64,000 nucleotides of DNA from Pyxidicoccus caerfyrddinensis (lineage in GTDB: Bacteria > Myxococcota > Myxococcia > Myxococcales > Myxococcaceae): contig NZ_JAAIYA010000003.1 in the NCBI RefSeq assembly GCF_010894405.1, positions 682,001-746,000 on the forward strand. The letters run 5' to 3'. The position numbers and the translations under genes are program-made. Positions 33,590-42,478 of this stretch are shown here, in pieces; positions within the stretch are counted from its first letter, which is position 1; every line of letters begins with the position of its first letter. The notes beneath the pieces are model-generated. The model did no database searches and was not told the DNA's origin. It saw only the letters and a program-made list of their open reading frames with translations.

Positions 33590-34753
33590 TCAGCGCGCGG
33601 CGGCGCGGGTGTCCAGGTCGAACAGCTCGTAGTCCTCGGGCGGGCACTCGCGCATGCCGCCGTCGGTGAAGACGAGCATCGCCGCCTCCGGGCTCGGTGG
33701 CGGCGGTGCGCCGTGCGCGTAGTCCACGCGCGTCCCATTCGTGACGAGGTGGCGCACCACGCCGTCGCGTGCCTCCGCGGTGGAGAAGCCCAGCAGCTCG
33801 CGGTTGCGCTTGTCGCGCGTGTGCCCCACCACCTGCGTCAGCCCGGCGGGAAGCCGCCTCGGGTCGAAGCGCCGGCGAGGCGTCCCCCGCACGCGCTCGG
33901 CGTCCTCCGGCTTCAGGCTGGGGCGGTGGTAGAAGATGCCCACGCCCTCGCCGGTGGCCGCGTCGCCGGGATGGTGCAGGCCCGGCACGGACAGCGGCCC
34001 TCCCGTCCACGCCGCCACCGCCGCGTCCATCGCCCCGTTCAGCGCGTCCGCCACCGCGCCCGCGTCCGCCCGTCGCGCTGGCGGCAGGCCCGTCACGTCC
34101 AGGTCCTCGTGGGTGACGCCCGCGTGCAGCACCAGCAGTCCCGGCCCGGCCGCGTACGCAGTGCGGAAGCGCCGCACGCGCAACAGGTGCTCCACCCACG
34201 TGCGCTGCGCCTCGCGGAAGTTGCCGAAGTCGCGCGCCACCAGCTCGGCCGTGGGCACCCGCGGCCAGCGGGCGAGGAACGCGCGCTCCGCCGCCTCGTC
34301 GGTGTGTCCACCCTGGTAGACCCGGTCCGCCTCCGCCTGCGCGGCGGCGAAGGTGGCGTCCGTGAAGTCCGCGAGCTCGCCCACGCGGCCGAGGTCATGG
34401 TTGCCCAGAATCATCACCACCTGGTCCGCCGGGTGCGCGGCCAGCCACGCCACCAGGGACAGGGCGCTGATGGCCCCTGCCTCGCGCTCGTACGGCTTGC
34501 CCCAGTCGAAGTGGTCACCCACCGAGACGAGCAACACGTCGGGCCGCAGCCATCCGTCAGCTCCCAGCACGTCGTGGTACGCGAGGATGGCCAGCACGCG
34601 GTCCAGGTCCGCCTGCGGGTCCCCCATGACGAGCCTCCGCCTCCGGGGCCGTCCATCCGCGGGAGTGGAGTGAGGGCCCTTCGCCACGGCCTCGGCGGCT
34701 CGGGCGAAGGCTGCGTGGATGCGGGCGTCGCGCGGGTCGTTCACGGCGCCCAT
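33590..34753 (-). CDS. Metallophosphoesterase (calcineurin-like)
   Basis: The 387-residue protein contains the five phosphoesterase blocks in order: GDPQ near 44, 'VGDHFDWG' near 77, GNHD near 116, 'VLHAGVTHEDL' and 'VVGHTRDKRN'. These coordinate a dinuclear metal centre. There is no signal peptide. The family includes protein phosphatases and nucleotide phosphodiesterases; the long insert between GNHD and LHAG is of a type seen in Ser/Thr-phosphatase-like bacterial proteins. The substrate is unknown. It is 21 bp downstream of the LuxR gene on the same strand, so the two are possibly cotranscribed. Confidence 0.85.
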   Translation of the reverse strand: MGAVNDPRDARIHAAFARAAEAVAKGPHSTPADGRPRRRRLVMGDPQADLDRVLAILAYHDVLGADGWLRPDVLLVSVGDHFDWGKPYEREAGAISALSLVAWLAAHPADQVVMILGNHDLGRVGELADFTDATFAAAQAEADRVYQGGHTDEAAERAFLARWPRVPTAELVARDFGNFREAQRTWVEHLLRVRRFRTAYAAGPGLLVLHAGVTHEDLDVTGLPPARRADAGAVADALNGAMDAAVAAWTGGPLSVPGLHHPGDAATGEGVGIFYHRPSLKPEDAERVRGTPRRRFDPRRLPAGLTQVVGHTRDKRNRELLGFSTAEARDGVVRHLVTNGTRVDYAHGAPPPPSPEAAMLVFTDGGMRECPPEDYELFDLDTRAAAR

Positions 34754-34774
34754 CTTAGGCCCGGAGCCGGCGGC

Positions 34775-35899
34775 TCAGGAGGTCTGGAAGAAGCGGGCGA
34801 TGAGCGCCGAGCGGCTCTCCACCTGGGCCTTGCTCAGCAGGTGCGTGACGTGGACCTCCACCGTGCGCTCCGCGCAGCCCAGCCTCGCGGCGATGGACTT
34901 GTTCGTCTCGCCCTGGACGATGTGGGTGAGCACTTCCGACTCACGCGCCGTGAGCGACCAGCGCGCGGACAGCGCATGCACGCGCGCGGCGGCGCTGGAC
35001 GCGGTGCCGGTGTCGATGGCCAGGTAGTGCGACGGCAGGCCCGGAGTGCGCAGCGGGGTGAGCGTCAGCGGGCCGGAGCAGGGAACGCCCTGCGCGCCGT
35101 GCCTGAGCTGCTCCATCAACTCCGGCTCGCCGCGCTCCAGCCTCATGCGCCCGGCGGCGTTGGCGTGCACCACGCGGCCGCTGGAGCTGACCACCCAGGC
35201 CGCGCGCCCGAGCGCCTCCATCGCCACCTCCAGCGCGGTGGACATCAGCCCCGACTCGCGCAGCCGGGCCTCCATCGTCAGCCGCCGCTGCAGGGCCGGC
35301 GTCAGCGCCTGGAGCAGCCGCTGCTCGCGCTCGGTGAAGGGCTCCTCGCGGCCCAGGCCCACCCAGCCGAGCAGCGCCGGGCCCTCGCACACCAGCGTGC
35401 GCAGCCAGGCCATGTTCTCCACGCCGAGCTGCCGGAACACCGTGCCGGAGCGGGTGAGCGCGCGCTCACGCACCGCCTCCAGCTCGCCCTCGCTCAGGCC
35501 CAGTCGGCGTCCCACCTCGCCCGCGGGCAGGTCGGGCAGCGGCATCCGCTGCGCCTCCGTCTCCGCCAGCGAGCGGAAGTGCAGGGCGCGGTTGCGCTGG
35601 GCCGGCTCGGGGCGGGCGGGATCAAACCAACCCCACGGGTCACCCACCGCGGAGATGGAGCCGTCGAGCAGTCCGTGGACGCTCGCCGCCGACAGGGAGA
35701 AGCCCTGGCTGTGCGAGTAGCTGGCGTTGTTGCGGTCAGGGCCTACATCCACGCCGTAGGCCACCGCGCGCTCGGCCTTCATCACCTCGCGCAGGGCTCC
35801 CAGTACCGACGGGAGCGACTCCGCGCTGGGTTCGGCCTCCGCGACCAGGACCTCCAGGTCCGCCAGCAGGCCCTGCTCCTCGGAATTCAAACGGATCAA
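34775..35899 (-). CDS. LuxR-type HTH transcriptional regulator
   Basis: The 374-residue protein ends in a LuxR/GerE HTH ('LTARESEVLTHIVQGETNKSIAARLGCAERTVEVHVTHLL'-type region at about 315-370). The N-terminal 'GALREVMKAERAVAYGVDVG' and middle 'ALGRAAWVVSSSGRVVHANAAGRMRLE' look like GAF- and PAS-like sensing modules, the latter ending in a PAS-type motif. There is no receiver domain with a phospho-Asp. The start is uncertain: TTG 35899 is the best in-frame candidate. It may control the phosphoesterase gene 21 bp downstream. Confidence 0.8.
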   Translation of the reverse strand: MIRLNSEEQGLLADLEVLVAEAEPSAESLPSVLGALREVMKAERAVAYGVDVGPDRNNASYSHSQGFSLSAASVHGLLDGSISAVGDPWGWFDPARPEPAQRNRALHFRSLAETEAQRMPLPDLPAGEVGRRLGLSEGELEAVRERALTRSGTVFRQLGVENMAWLRTLVCEGPALLGWVGLGREEPFTEREQRLLQALTPALQRRLTMEARLRESGLMSTALEVAMEALGRAAWVVSSSGRVVHANAAGRMRLERGEPELMEQLRHGAQGVPCSGPLTLTPLRTPGLPSHYLAIDTGTASSAAARVHALSARWSLTARESEVLTHIVQGETNKSIAARLGCAERTVEVHVTHLLSKAQVESRSALIARFFQTS

Positions 35900-36244
35900 G
35901 ATTTGCGGAGTATACGCCCAAGGACAGGGTGGCCGTCACGGGTGACCCTGGCGGGCCCCCCAAGCGTCCGGGTCCTGACGTCTGATGGGTCCGCGCCCCG
36001 GGGGTGATATCCGACCCGACGGTTTTCCCGTATGGACCTGTGAACACAATGCAGTGAGACTCACAGTGTCGGCTCCCGGGGGGGAGGGCCGGTACCGTGG
36101 TGCGTGAGCGCGCGCCGGGTGCTCGACCTCCGGGTGCCCGGCGCGCTGTTCCGTTACCCGGCTACCCCGACCCATGAGCGTGCGGCGGCGGGCCTTCCAG
36201 CGGCCGGTCGAAGGCAGGCCTGGACGGCGGCGCCGTGAGCGGCG
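35900..36244. other. 345-bp gene-free stretch with small palindromes
   Basis: No supported coding sequence was seen. GTCAC-GG-GTGAC at 35935-35946 is a perfect 5-bp inverted repeat 36 bp upstream of the LuxR gene start and could be its operator. TGTGAACACA near 36038-36047 and GTGAGACTCAC near 36054-36064 are further short near-palindromes. The remainder is GC-rich without recognisable structure. Confidence 0.35.
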
Positions 36245-36595
36245 TCAGGTGACCGGACGCAGGAAGCGCGGAAGGCGCCTGGTCGGCACCACCCTCTGGA
36301 GGAAGTGCAGCGAGCCGAGCCCCAGGTACGCCAGGCCGAACGCGAGCGTCGCCCAGCCAATCCACGCGCTGAGGTCATCGGTCCCCAGGCCCACCAGCCC
36401 CCAGATGCAGAGCGCAGTGCCGACGGTCCACGGCGCGGCGGTGCGCAGGTGGGGACGGCTGAAGGCGGCGCCGAGCGCGAAGAGGGCCGCCGCCAGCACT
36501 CCGAAGCCGAACCAGCTCGGCTCGCCGGTGGGGAAGATTATGGCCAGGGCCAGCAGCGCGCTGAAGAGTCCGAGGATGGAGAGTCCCAGGGTCAT
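36245..36595 (-). CDS. Small membrane protein, four predicted helices
   Basis: The 116-residue protein starts at ATG 36595 with GTGGAG about 8 nt upstream. Hydrophobic segments lie near 3-22, 28-46, 55-75 and 83-100. The C-terminus is basic ('VVPTRRLPRFLRPVT') and should face the cytoplasm by the positive-inside rule. No family is recognised. It is divergent from the DUF3015-like gene, with 276 bp between. Confidence 0.65.
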   Translation of the reverse strand: MTLGLSILGLFSALLALAIIFPTGEPSWFGFGVLAAALFALGAAFSRPHLRTAAPWTVGTALCIWGLVGLGTDDLSAWIGWATLAFGLAYLGLGSLHFLQRVVPTRRLPRFLRPVT

Positions 36596-36871
36596 GACAT
36601 GGCTCCACGAAGTACCTGGAGGAAGGGTGGGGTCACACCCCCCTGAAGCCAAGCGCGTGGCTCTTCCTGGCGAAGCGCTCCGTCGACCCCCTGGCGCGTA
36701 GCCGGCAACGCACTTCCGACAAGCCGGCTTCGCGCCTTGCCGCGCGGCGTCGTGGGCCAAGGCCGCGAAACCGCTCCTTCTTCGCCTCCGGCACACGGCT
36801 GGCTACGGAAGGCGATCCGCAACAGCTGAACAAACGCAATTAGGGAGGAAGTGCTCTCGAAGGGAGGCAGG

Positions 36872-37231
36872 ATGGGGAGTGATTGGAATTCCGCCGTCAC
36901 CGGAGTGGCTCCCCACCTGGCTCGCGCAGCGCGTCTGTCGCATGAATATCTGCGCATCCACCTCGGCCGGTTCCGCGAGGACGTGAAGCGGGGCACGGGC
37001 CCCACGGTGGAATCGCTGGCCCTGGTGGTGATGCTGCGCCGGGAGCACGTGCCGCTCTTCGGGAGGCTGCTGCAGTCACATCAGGACGAGCTGCTGGCGC
37101 TGGCGGATGCGCGCACGCTCACCCCCGCGCGCTCGCTGGAGTTGATTCAGCGCGTGGGCTCGCTGGTGCGCGAGGACCCGCTGCTGCGACGGGACTTCGA
37201 GGCCGCGCTGGGGGCGCACGCGGCGCACTGA
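36872..37231 (+). CDS. DUF3015-like small helical protein
   Basis: The 119-residue protein starts at ATG 36872 with GGGAGG 4 nt upstream. The central segment 'REDVKRGTGPTVESLALVV' and 'FGRLLQSHQDELLALADARTLTPARSLELIQRVG' recur in the C-terminal domain of the next gene, so the two share a domain. The pattern of a GxGxxxxxLA turn followed by a helix of 'F..LL..H..EL' resembles DUF3015 proteins, which often neighbour DUF4105 proteins as here. No signal peptide is evident. The function is unknown. Confidence 0.6.
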   Translation: MGSDWNSAVTGVAPHLARAARLSHEYLRIHLGRFREDVKRGTGPTVESLALVVMLRREHVPLFGRLLQSHQDELLALADARTLTPARSLELIQRVGSLVREDPLLRRDFEAALGAHAAH

Positions 37232-37301
37232 GTACGCGCCAGGCATGACCGTGCGCCGGCCGGGCCGCGCGGAAACGAACGGACATCCAGAGAGGTGCGG
37301 G

Positions 37302-38228
37302 ATGAAGACGAAGAGCTCCGCGAAGTGCGCGCTGTGCATGGCCGTGGTGATGGCGGTCTCCGGCTGCAGGACGCCCGCGGCCATGGGCTCACGGGGACTG
37401 AGCGCGTCGGACACGGGCGCCTCGGCCGCGGACTCCAGTGAGGGGTCGGACTCGGGCTCGGGCGACTCGAGCCAGGGGGACTCCAGCAAGTCGGGCTCGG
37501 GCGACTCGAGCCAGGGGGACTCCAGCAAGTCGGAGTCGGGAGACTCCAGCAAGGGCAACAGCTCGGAGGAGGGAGGCTCCAGCGACTCGGGCGGCAGCTC
37601 GGAGTCGAAGAGCTCGGAGTCGAGGAGCTCGGAGGCGGATGGCTCCAGTGAGAGCCGCAGCGGCTCCAGTGAGCGGACCTCGCGCAGCTCCGAGGAGGGT
37701 GGCTCCAGCGAGGGTTCCAGCGGGACGGAGAAGGCGGAGGGCGAGGCGTCGCGCTCGAACTCCGACAACAGCAGCCATAGCAACAACGACAACGTGGTGT
37801 CGGCGGTGACGGTGGGCGTGGTGGTGGTGGGGCTCGGCGTGGTCATCTGGCAGGCGTACGCGGCGGCGGAGCGTCGCCGGGGCGTGGCGCCGAAGGAGCT
37901 GGGCCGCTCGGCGCAGGTGTACCTGCGCTCGCGCACGCACCAGCTCCGCGAGGACCTGGCGCTGGGGGCGGGCCCGACGGTGGAGGACCTGGCGGCGGCG
38001 GCGCACATCCGCCGGGAGAACCTGGGGACCTTCGGCCGCGTGCTGCGGGCGCACCGGCAGGAGCTGCTGGCGATGGCGGACGCGCGCAGCCTCACGCCCG
38101 CGCGGGCGCTCGCGTGGATGGAGCGCGTGGGTGAGCTGGCCAGCGCCGACCCTCGCCTGGACGAGGACCGCCGTGCGTTCCTCCTCTCCGCGCCGGGAGG
38201 AGCGGAGACGGCGGAGGTGGCGCGTTGA
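37302..38228 (+). CDS. Ser/Gly/Asp-rich lipoprotein with a C-terminal DUF3015-like domain
   Basis: The 308-residue protein starts at ATG 37302. A signal and lipobox end at Cys22 (AVSGC). Residues about 40-155 are low complexity, of the form 'SGSGDSSQGDSSKSGSGDSS', then 'SSESKSSESRSSEADGSSES'. A hydrophobic segment (about 166-190, 'VSAVTVGVVVVGLGVVIW') precedes a C-terminal domain related to the 36872 gene ('REDLALGAGPTVEDLA', 'RVLRAHRQELLAMADARSLTPARAL'). The Ser-rich region may be an extended flexible linker. The stop overlaps the next start as TTGA. Confidence 0.72.
   Translation: MKTKSSAKCALCMAVVMAVSGCRTPAAMGSRGLSASDTGASAADSSEGSDSGSGDSSQGDSSKSGSGDSSQGDSSKSESGDSSKGNSSEEGGSSDSGGSSESKSSESRSSEADGSSESRSGSSERTSRSSEEGGSSEGSSGTEKAEGEASRSNSDNSSHSNNDNVVSAVTVGVVVVGLGVVIWQAYAAAERRRGVAPKELGRSAQVYLRSRTHQLREDLALGAGPTVEDLAAAAHIRRENLGTFGRVLRAHRQELLAMADARSLTPARALAWMERVGELASADPRLDEDRRAFLLSAPGGAETAEVAR
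37454..37531 (+). repeat. Two tandem 39-bp in-frame repeats in the Ser/Gly-rich linker
   Basis: Near-identical 39-bp units starting at 37454 and 37493 (GGGCTCGGGCGACTCGAGCC at the start of each) encode the SGSGDSSQGDSSK peptide repeat. A diverged third unit follows. Such units are prone to slippage, so linker length may vary between strains. Confidence 0.85.
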
Positions 38229-41179
38229 GACGCCGGGCGGCCTGGGTGCTCGGCCTGCTCTGCGCGCTACCCACCGTGGCACTGGGAGCGTCTTCCGGAC
38301 GCGTGGAGATGATGGACGGCTCCGGCATGGTGGTGCCGGCGCCGCAGTGGTCCACGCAGACGCTGAAGCGCTCGATGCCGATGACTCCCGTGGGCGATGG
38401 CCCCATGCGAGCGCGGGCCCTGGAGCGTTCGAGCCCGGTACCGCCGGAGCCGCCCGTTGCCGCGGAGGACAACCTCCCCGCGCGCGTGCGCGCACTGGAG
38501 CTCTCCGGCGTGGTGCTGCGGGGCGCGGCGGCGCGGGACGTGGCGCTGGTGACCGAGGTGGAGGCGGGACTCCAGGCACTGCCGCCCGCGATGCGCCGCC
38601 TCCCCGGAGGCCCGCTGGAGTTGGTGCTGCACGAGCAGCCCGCACCGCTGGGACTTGGTGACGGCACACCGGAGCGACCCGACTGGACGGAAGGGAGGGC
38701 CCGCTTCCACCTCTACCGGTACGCACCGTCCAACGAGCACCGCGCCACGCTGCGGCTGTCCCGGCTGACGGACGCGGAGTTGGAGCAACTGTGGCGCCGC
38801 CGCGCGGTGGTGCACGCGGTGGTGCAGCGCTGGGACGATGACCGCGGCTGGAGCGGCACGCCGCTCTGGCGCCGGCTCTCGGGCTGGCAGAAGCCCTTCG
38901 AGCGGCCGCTGGTGTGGAAGGAGGAGGCACGCCTCACCTACGCCGGAGCCTTCAGCCGCGCGCTGGGACAGCGGAGCGCCTCGCTGGACCTCGTCACCTT
39001 CGCGGAAGAGCTGCTCGTCCCGGCCGAGTCATTGCGCGCCGACGCCCTGCTGGTGGACGACCAGGTCCGCTGCCAGGAGTTCTCCAAGGCCCGCGCGCTG
39101 GCGGAGCAGATTGAGTCCTCCGGCCTGGGCGCGCTGCCGCCGCGAGGAAGCTGCCCGTCCTTCGACGCCTGGGCGGAGCTGGAGTCCCTGTCCCACTTCG
39201 AGGTGCTGCTGGTGGCGTCCACCGGCCGCCAGCCGGAGTCCCTCTTCGGCCACATGCTGCTGCGCCCGGTATGGCGCGAGGGCGCGGTACCGCGCGGCCC
39301 GAACTTCGAGCGCGTGGTGCAACTGGTGGCGCTCACCGGCATGGAGTCCAAGGGCCTGGGCTACCTGGTGAAGGGGATGACGGGCGGCTACGACACCGTC
39401 TTCCTCACGGGGACGATGGGAGACCTGTCCCACGAGGCGCTGGAGCTGGAGCAGCGCTCCATCCGCCGCTTCCGCCTGCGCCTCACGCGCGGCGAGGAGG
39501 CGCGGATGCTGGAGCGCGTGTGGGAGCTCGAGCGCCGTGGCTACATGGGCTACTACTTCTTCACCGACAACTGCGCGAGCGCGCTCCTCTTCCTCCTCAA
39601 CGGAGCGATGGAGGGCGGGAGGAAGGTGCGCGCGCCCGGCACGTTCTGGGTGCTGCCCACGGCCACGTTGGACGCCCTGGCCCGGGTGGAGGTGGTGGGC
39701 CAGGACGGTCGCGCCGGACCGCTGCTGGAGCACATTCCGGACGCCTTCGAGTCCACGGGGGACCGCGCACTGCGCGCGCACGCGGCACGCGAGGACGCCC
39801 TGTCCACCCTGGCGGCGCACGTGGGTAGCGTCGAGCTCACGAAGCTCCGAGCGCTTCACGCAGACCTCCAATCGCCCGAGCCCGACGTGCGCCGCGCCGC
39901 GTACGACGCCCTGCCAGACGTGGTGCGAGCACTGCTCGCCTCGGCGCCGCCCCAGGCGCACGCGAAGGTGCGGGAGCAACTGCACGCCTACGTGGCCCAC
40001 GCGGTGCGCGTGGAGCGCGCGGCGGTGGACCGCGCGGAGGGCGAGCGCCTGCGCATCGAGCGGGAGCAGCTCCTCGCGGTGAGGGTGCCGGTGCCGGGCT
40101 CGGCGGCGGCGGGCGTGCGCGAGCGCCAGCGCATCTTCGAGAACGAGGACGCCCTGCAGCGCAAGCTGGCCGTGCTGGACCGCACCACGCTATTGCAGGA
40201 GGCGCTCGCCACCGCGCCGCGCCGCCCGGCCACGCCGGAGGAGCTGCGCATCCTGGTCCGTGCCGAGCGCACCGAGGCCGCCTTCACCCGGGCCACCGAG
40301 GTGCAGGGCGCGCTCAACGACGGCGTGCTGGCGGAGGTGGACCCGGTGGCCTTCCTGGGCGAGGACCACCGTCGCAAGGTGGAAGCGGAGACCGCGTGGG
40401 CGGATGGGGCGCTGCGGGACTCGGGCGCGGGGCGCACGGTGGTGAGCATGGGTGTGGACTTCCCGGCGGTCGGCGGCGCGAGGCCGGTGGTAAGCGTGCG
40501 CACCGCGGGCATGGCCGAGGCGCTCGGCGACGCGCGCCTCCACGGCTTCCAGCCGAGCAGTGAGCTGCGCGTGCTGGACGGAGAGCTCTCGCTGGAGCCG
40601 CGCTGGGGCTTGCCCCGGCTGCTGGCCTCGGAGCTGACGCTGGTGGGCTACCGCACGCTGCTGCGCGAACTACCGCAGTTCCGCGAGTCCGCGTGGGACT
40701 CGCTGGGCTGGGGCGCGGAGGCGCGTGTGACGTCGAACCCGGCGCGCTCGCTGCCGCACCGGGCTTCGGTGCAGGCGGAGGCGCTCATGGTGCTGGACGA
40801 GAGCGCGCGCTTCTCGAGCTTCACTGCGGTGGGCGTGGGCGGCATGGCCACGATGCACTGGAGCCAGGCCATGCTGGCTCCTGCGGCGGGGCCGCGTCTC
40901 TCGGTGGCGCACCGCACGGGGCTGCCCGGCTCGGGGGCCAATGCGGTGCGGCTGGAGGCGGCCTATGCCCCCACCTGGCGCGTGGGCGACGCATACGTCA
41001 CGCACGAGGCGGGAGCGTCACTCCAGGTGGAGTGGTGGCTGGGGCGGGCGGGGCCCTTCGGCGTGCTGCTCACTCCCCGCGCGCAGGTCCACTGGGAGGG
41101 GGCGGCGTCACGGTCTCCGTCGACCTGGCTGGACGGCTCGTCGGAACGCCGCCTGGCGCTGGGGTTGGAGATGCGCTGA
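38225..41179 (+). CDS. DUF4105 (Lnb-like N-terminal) large envelope protein
   Basis: The 984-residue protein starts at TTG 38225, coupled to the previous stop and preceded by GGAGG; a signal peptide follows (WVLGLLCALPTVALGAS). Residues about 315-480 contain the DUF4105 signatures 'LLVASTGRQPESLFGHMLLR', 'GLGYLVKGMTGGYDTVFLTG', and 'YMGYYFFTDNCASALLFLLN' with the conserved DNC triad. DUF4105 is a papain/NlpC-like fold found as the Lnb N-terminal periplasmic domain, where Cys, His and Asn would form the active site. The middle is helical. The C-terminal 250 residues look like outer-membrane beta strands ('SVQAEALMVLDESARFSSFTAVGVGGMATMHW'-type). It is probably a periplasm-facing hydrolase or acyltransferase linked to an OM barrel. 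Confidence 0.7.
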   Translation: MRRRAAWVLGLLCALPTVALGASSGRVEMMDGSGMVVPAPQWSTQTLKRSMPMTPVGDGPMRARALERSSPVPPEPPVAAEDNLPARVRALELSGVVLRGAAARDVALVTEVEAGLQALPPAMRRLPGGPLELVLHEQPAPLGLGDGTPERPDWTEGRARFHLYRYAPSNEHRATLRLSRLTDAELEQLWRRRAVVHAVVQRWDDDRGWSGTPLWRRLSGWQKPFERPLVWKEEARLTYAGAFSRALGQRSASLDLVTFAEELLVPAESLRADALLVDDQVRCQEFSKARALAEQIESSGLGALPPRGSCPSFDAWAELESLSHFEVLLVASTGRQPESLFGHMLLRPVWREGAVPRGPNFERVVQLVALTGMESKGLGYLVKGMTGGYDTVFLTGTMGDLSHEALELEQRSIRRFRLRLTRGEEARMLERVWELERRGYMGYYFFTDNCASALLFLLNGAMEGGRKVRAPGTFWVLPTATLDALARVEVVGQDGRAGPLLEHIPDAFESTGDRALRAHAAREDALSTLAAHVGSVELTKLRALHADLQSPEPDVRRAAYDALPDVVRALLASAPPQAHAKVREQLHAYVAHAVRVERAAVDRAEGERLRIEREQLLAVRVPVPGSAAAGVRERQRIFENEDALQRKLAVLDRTTLLQEALATAPRRPATPEELRILVRAERTEAAFTRATEVQGALNDGVLAEVDPVAFLGEDHRRKVEAETAWADGALRDSGAGRTVVSMGVDFPAVGGARPVVSVRTAGMAEALGDARLHGFQPSSELRVLDGELSLEPRWGLPRLLASELTLVGYRTLLRELPQFRESAWDSLGWGAEARVTSNPARSLPHRASVQAEALMVLDESARFSSFTAVGVGGMATMHWSQAMLAPAAGPRLSVAHRTGLPGSGANAVRLEAAYAPTWRVGDAYVTHEAGASLQVEWWLGRAGPFGVLLTPRAQVHWEGAASRSPSTWLDGSSERRLALGLEMR

Positions 41180-41639
41180 CGGCGAGGGGCTCGCGCCGCT
41201 GCATCAGGTCCCCTGTCACCAGCGGGCGGCTGGCCGCGCCCGCCACCGCGCCGATGAAGGTGCCGATGACGTGCAGCACCACGAAGCCCTGGAAGCCCAG
41301 TCCGTAGAAGAAGCGCCCGGCATCATGCTGGCTGAAGAAGTAGAGGACGGCGAGGGCGCCCGGCACCGCGACGGAGTTCACCGCGGCCGCCGCGAGCGCG
41401 CGCTTCATCCGGCCCGCGTGGTAGCCGCCGAAGGCACCTCCGAGGAGCCCGTTGAAGAGGGGAATCCAGAAGGTGACGAAGCTGGCGATGAACATCGTCA
41501 GGACGCTGCCGACGAAGATGTTCCGCTTGAGGACGACCTGCTCGGGCTTCATGGTGACGCCCGGGGGCAGCTCGGCGCGGATGAACTCGTAGTGGGGGGG
41601 TGGCGTCGCGCCCGCGTCGGGCTTGATGAATTCAGGCAT
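41070..41639 (-). CDS. Membrane protein with Pro-rich tail overlapping the DUF4105 gene
   Basis: The 189-residue protein starts at ATG 41639 with GGGAGC about 9 nt upstream. Three or four hydrophobic segments lie within residues 43-135 ('FVGSVLTMFIASFVTFWIPLF', 'VAVPGALAVLYFF', 'FVVLHVIGTFIGAVAGAAS'). The tail is Pro/Ser/Thr-rich and disordered. Its last 110 bp overlap the convergent DUF4105 stop region. The family is unrecognised. Confidence 0.6.
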   Translation of the reverse strand: MPEFIKPDAGATPPPHYEFIRAELPPGVTMKPEQVVLKRNIFVGSVLTMFIASFVTFWIPLFNGLLGGAFGGYHAGRMKRALAAAAVNSVAVPGALAVLYFFSQHDAGRFFYGLGFQGFVVLHVIGTFIGAVAGAASRPLVTGDLMQRREPLAVSASPTPAPGGVPTSRPARSTETVTPPPPSGPARGE

Positions 41640-41904
41640 GTGCGTCGAAGCTCCCAAGGGACAGGGTGAGGCAACGCTGGATGCCCTTGAGGTTGGGACG
41701 GTGGCGGGAACAAGGAAGGGCTGCTCGGCGCACCGATGGCCGGGCCACTCTGCGAGCCCTGGCGCACTCCCTCCGGAATACGGTTGCGCTGCGGGCCTCC
41801 CGACAGTGCAAGGGCGAAGATGGGCATGGACCTGGCGACGCGGTGGGTTGCGGCTATGCTGCCGCGCCCGGCCGCACCCCCTCTCATCCCGCACGGAAAT
41901 TCCC

Positions 41905-42426
41905 ATGAGCCTCCGCCGCACGCTGCTGACCGCCGTCCTGGCTTCGACCGCCCTCCTGTCCGCCTGCACCCTGCGCCCCCGCTACAAGGACGTGGTGGCG
42001 CCGGGCCCCACCGCCAGCGTGGCCGGGCAGACGGTGGCGCTGCGCGTGGTGAACACGGAGACGAACCAGCCCGTGCCGGGCGCCCGGGTGCTGGCCGGCG
42101 ACAGCCGCTCGCGCCTGTCGGCCGTCACCGACACGGAAGGCCTGGTGACGCTCCAGGTGTCGCCGGAGCTGCTGAAGGAGAACCCGCTGTTCGAGGTGGT
42201 GCTGCCCGCGGGCGTGAAGAGCTACCGCCTGCAGCTCATGCCCTCGGGACAGTCGCCCGCGCCGGAGGGCACGCCCGCCACGCCGGAGGCGCCCGCCACG
42301 CCCGTCAGCCCGGAGACGCCTGCCACGCCGGAGTCGCCCGCGACGCCTGCCACGCCCGCCTCGCCTGAGTCGCCTGCCACGCCCGCGACGCCCGCCACCC
42401 CGACCGGGCCGAGCGCCGGCACCTGA
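41905..42426 (+). CDS. Lipoprotein with Pro-Ala-Thr-rich repeat tail
   Basis: The 173-residue protein starts at ATG 41905; a lipobox ends at Cys21 (ALLSAC). Residues about 30-110 look like a carboxypeptidase-regulatory-like beta domain ('VALRVVNTETNQPVPGARVLAGD'). Residues about 118-170 repeat PATPE/PATPA units (encoded by repetitive CGCCYGCCACGCC DNA), a likely cell-wall-spanning or flexible stalk. It is divergent from the membrane protein. Its role is unknown. Confidence 0.68.
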   Translation: MSLRRTLLTAVLASTALLSACTLRPRYKDVVAPGPTASVAGQTVALRVVNTETNQPVPGARVLAGDSRSRLSAVTDTEGLVTLQVSPELLKENPLFEVVLPAGVKSYRLQLMPSGQSPAPEGTPATPEAPATPVSPETPATPESPATPATPASPESPATPATPATPTGPSAGT

Positions 42427-42439
42427 GCCGGCGCCGTCC

Positions 42440-42478
42440 TCCTCCACGCGTGTGCTCAGCCGGGCTTCGCGTGGAGGA
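42440..42478. terminator. 11-bp-stem hairpin
   Basis: TCCTCCACGCG (42440-42450) pairs with CGCGTGGAGGA (42468-42478), 13 nt after the lipoprotein stop. It overlaps the end of the hydrolase remnant. No T-run follows. Confidence 0.5.

Noticed and set aside
35936-36175. Small minus-strand ORF in the gene-free stretch
   Set aside because: Pro/Arg/Gly-rich low-complexity translation with no ribosome-binding site and no family features.
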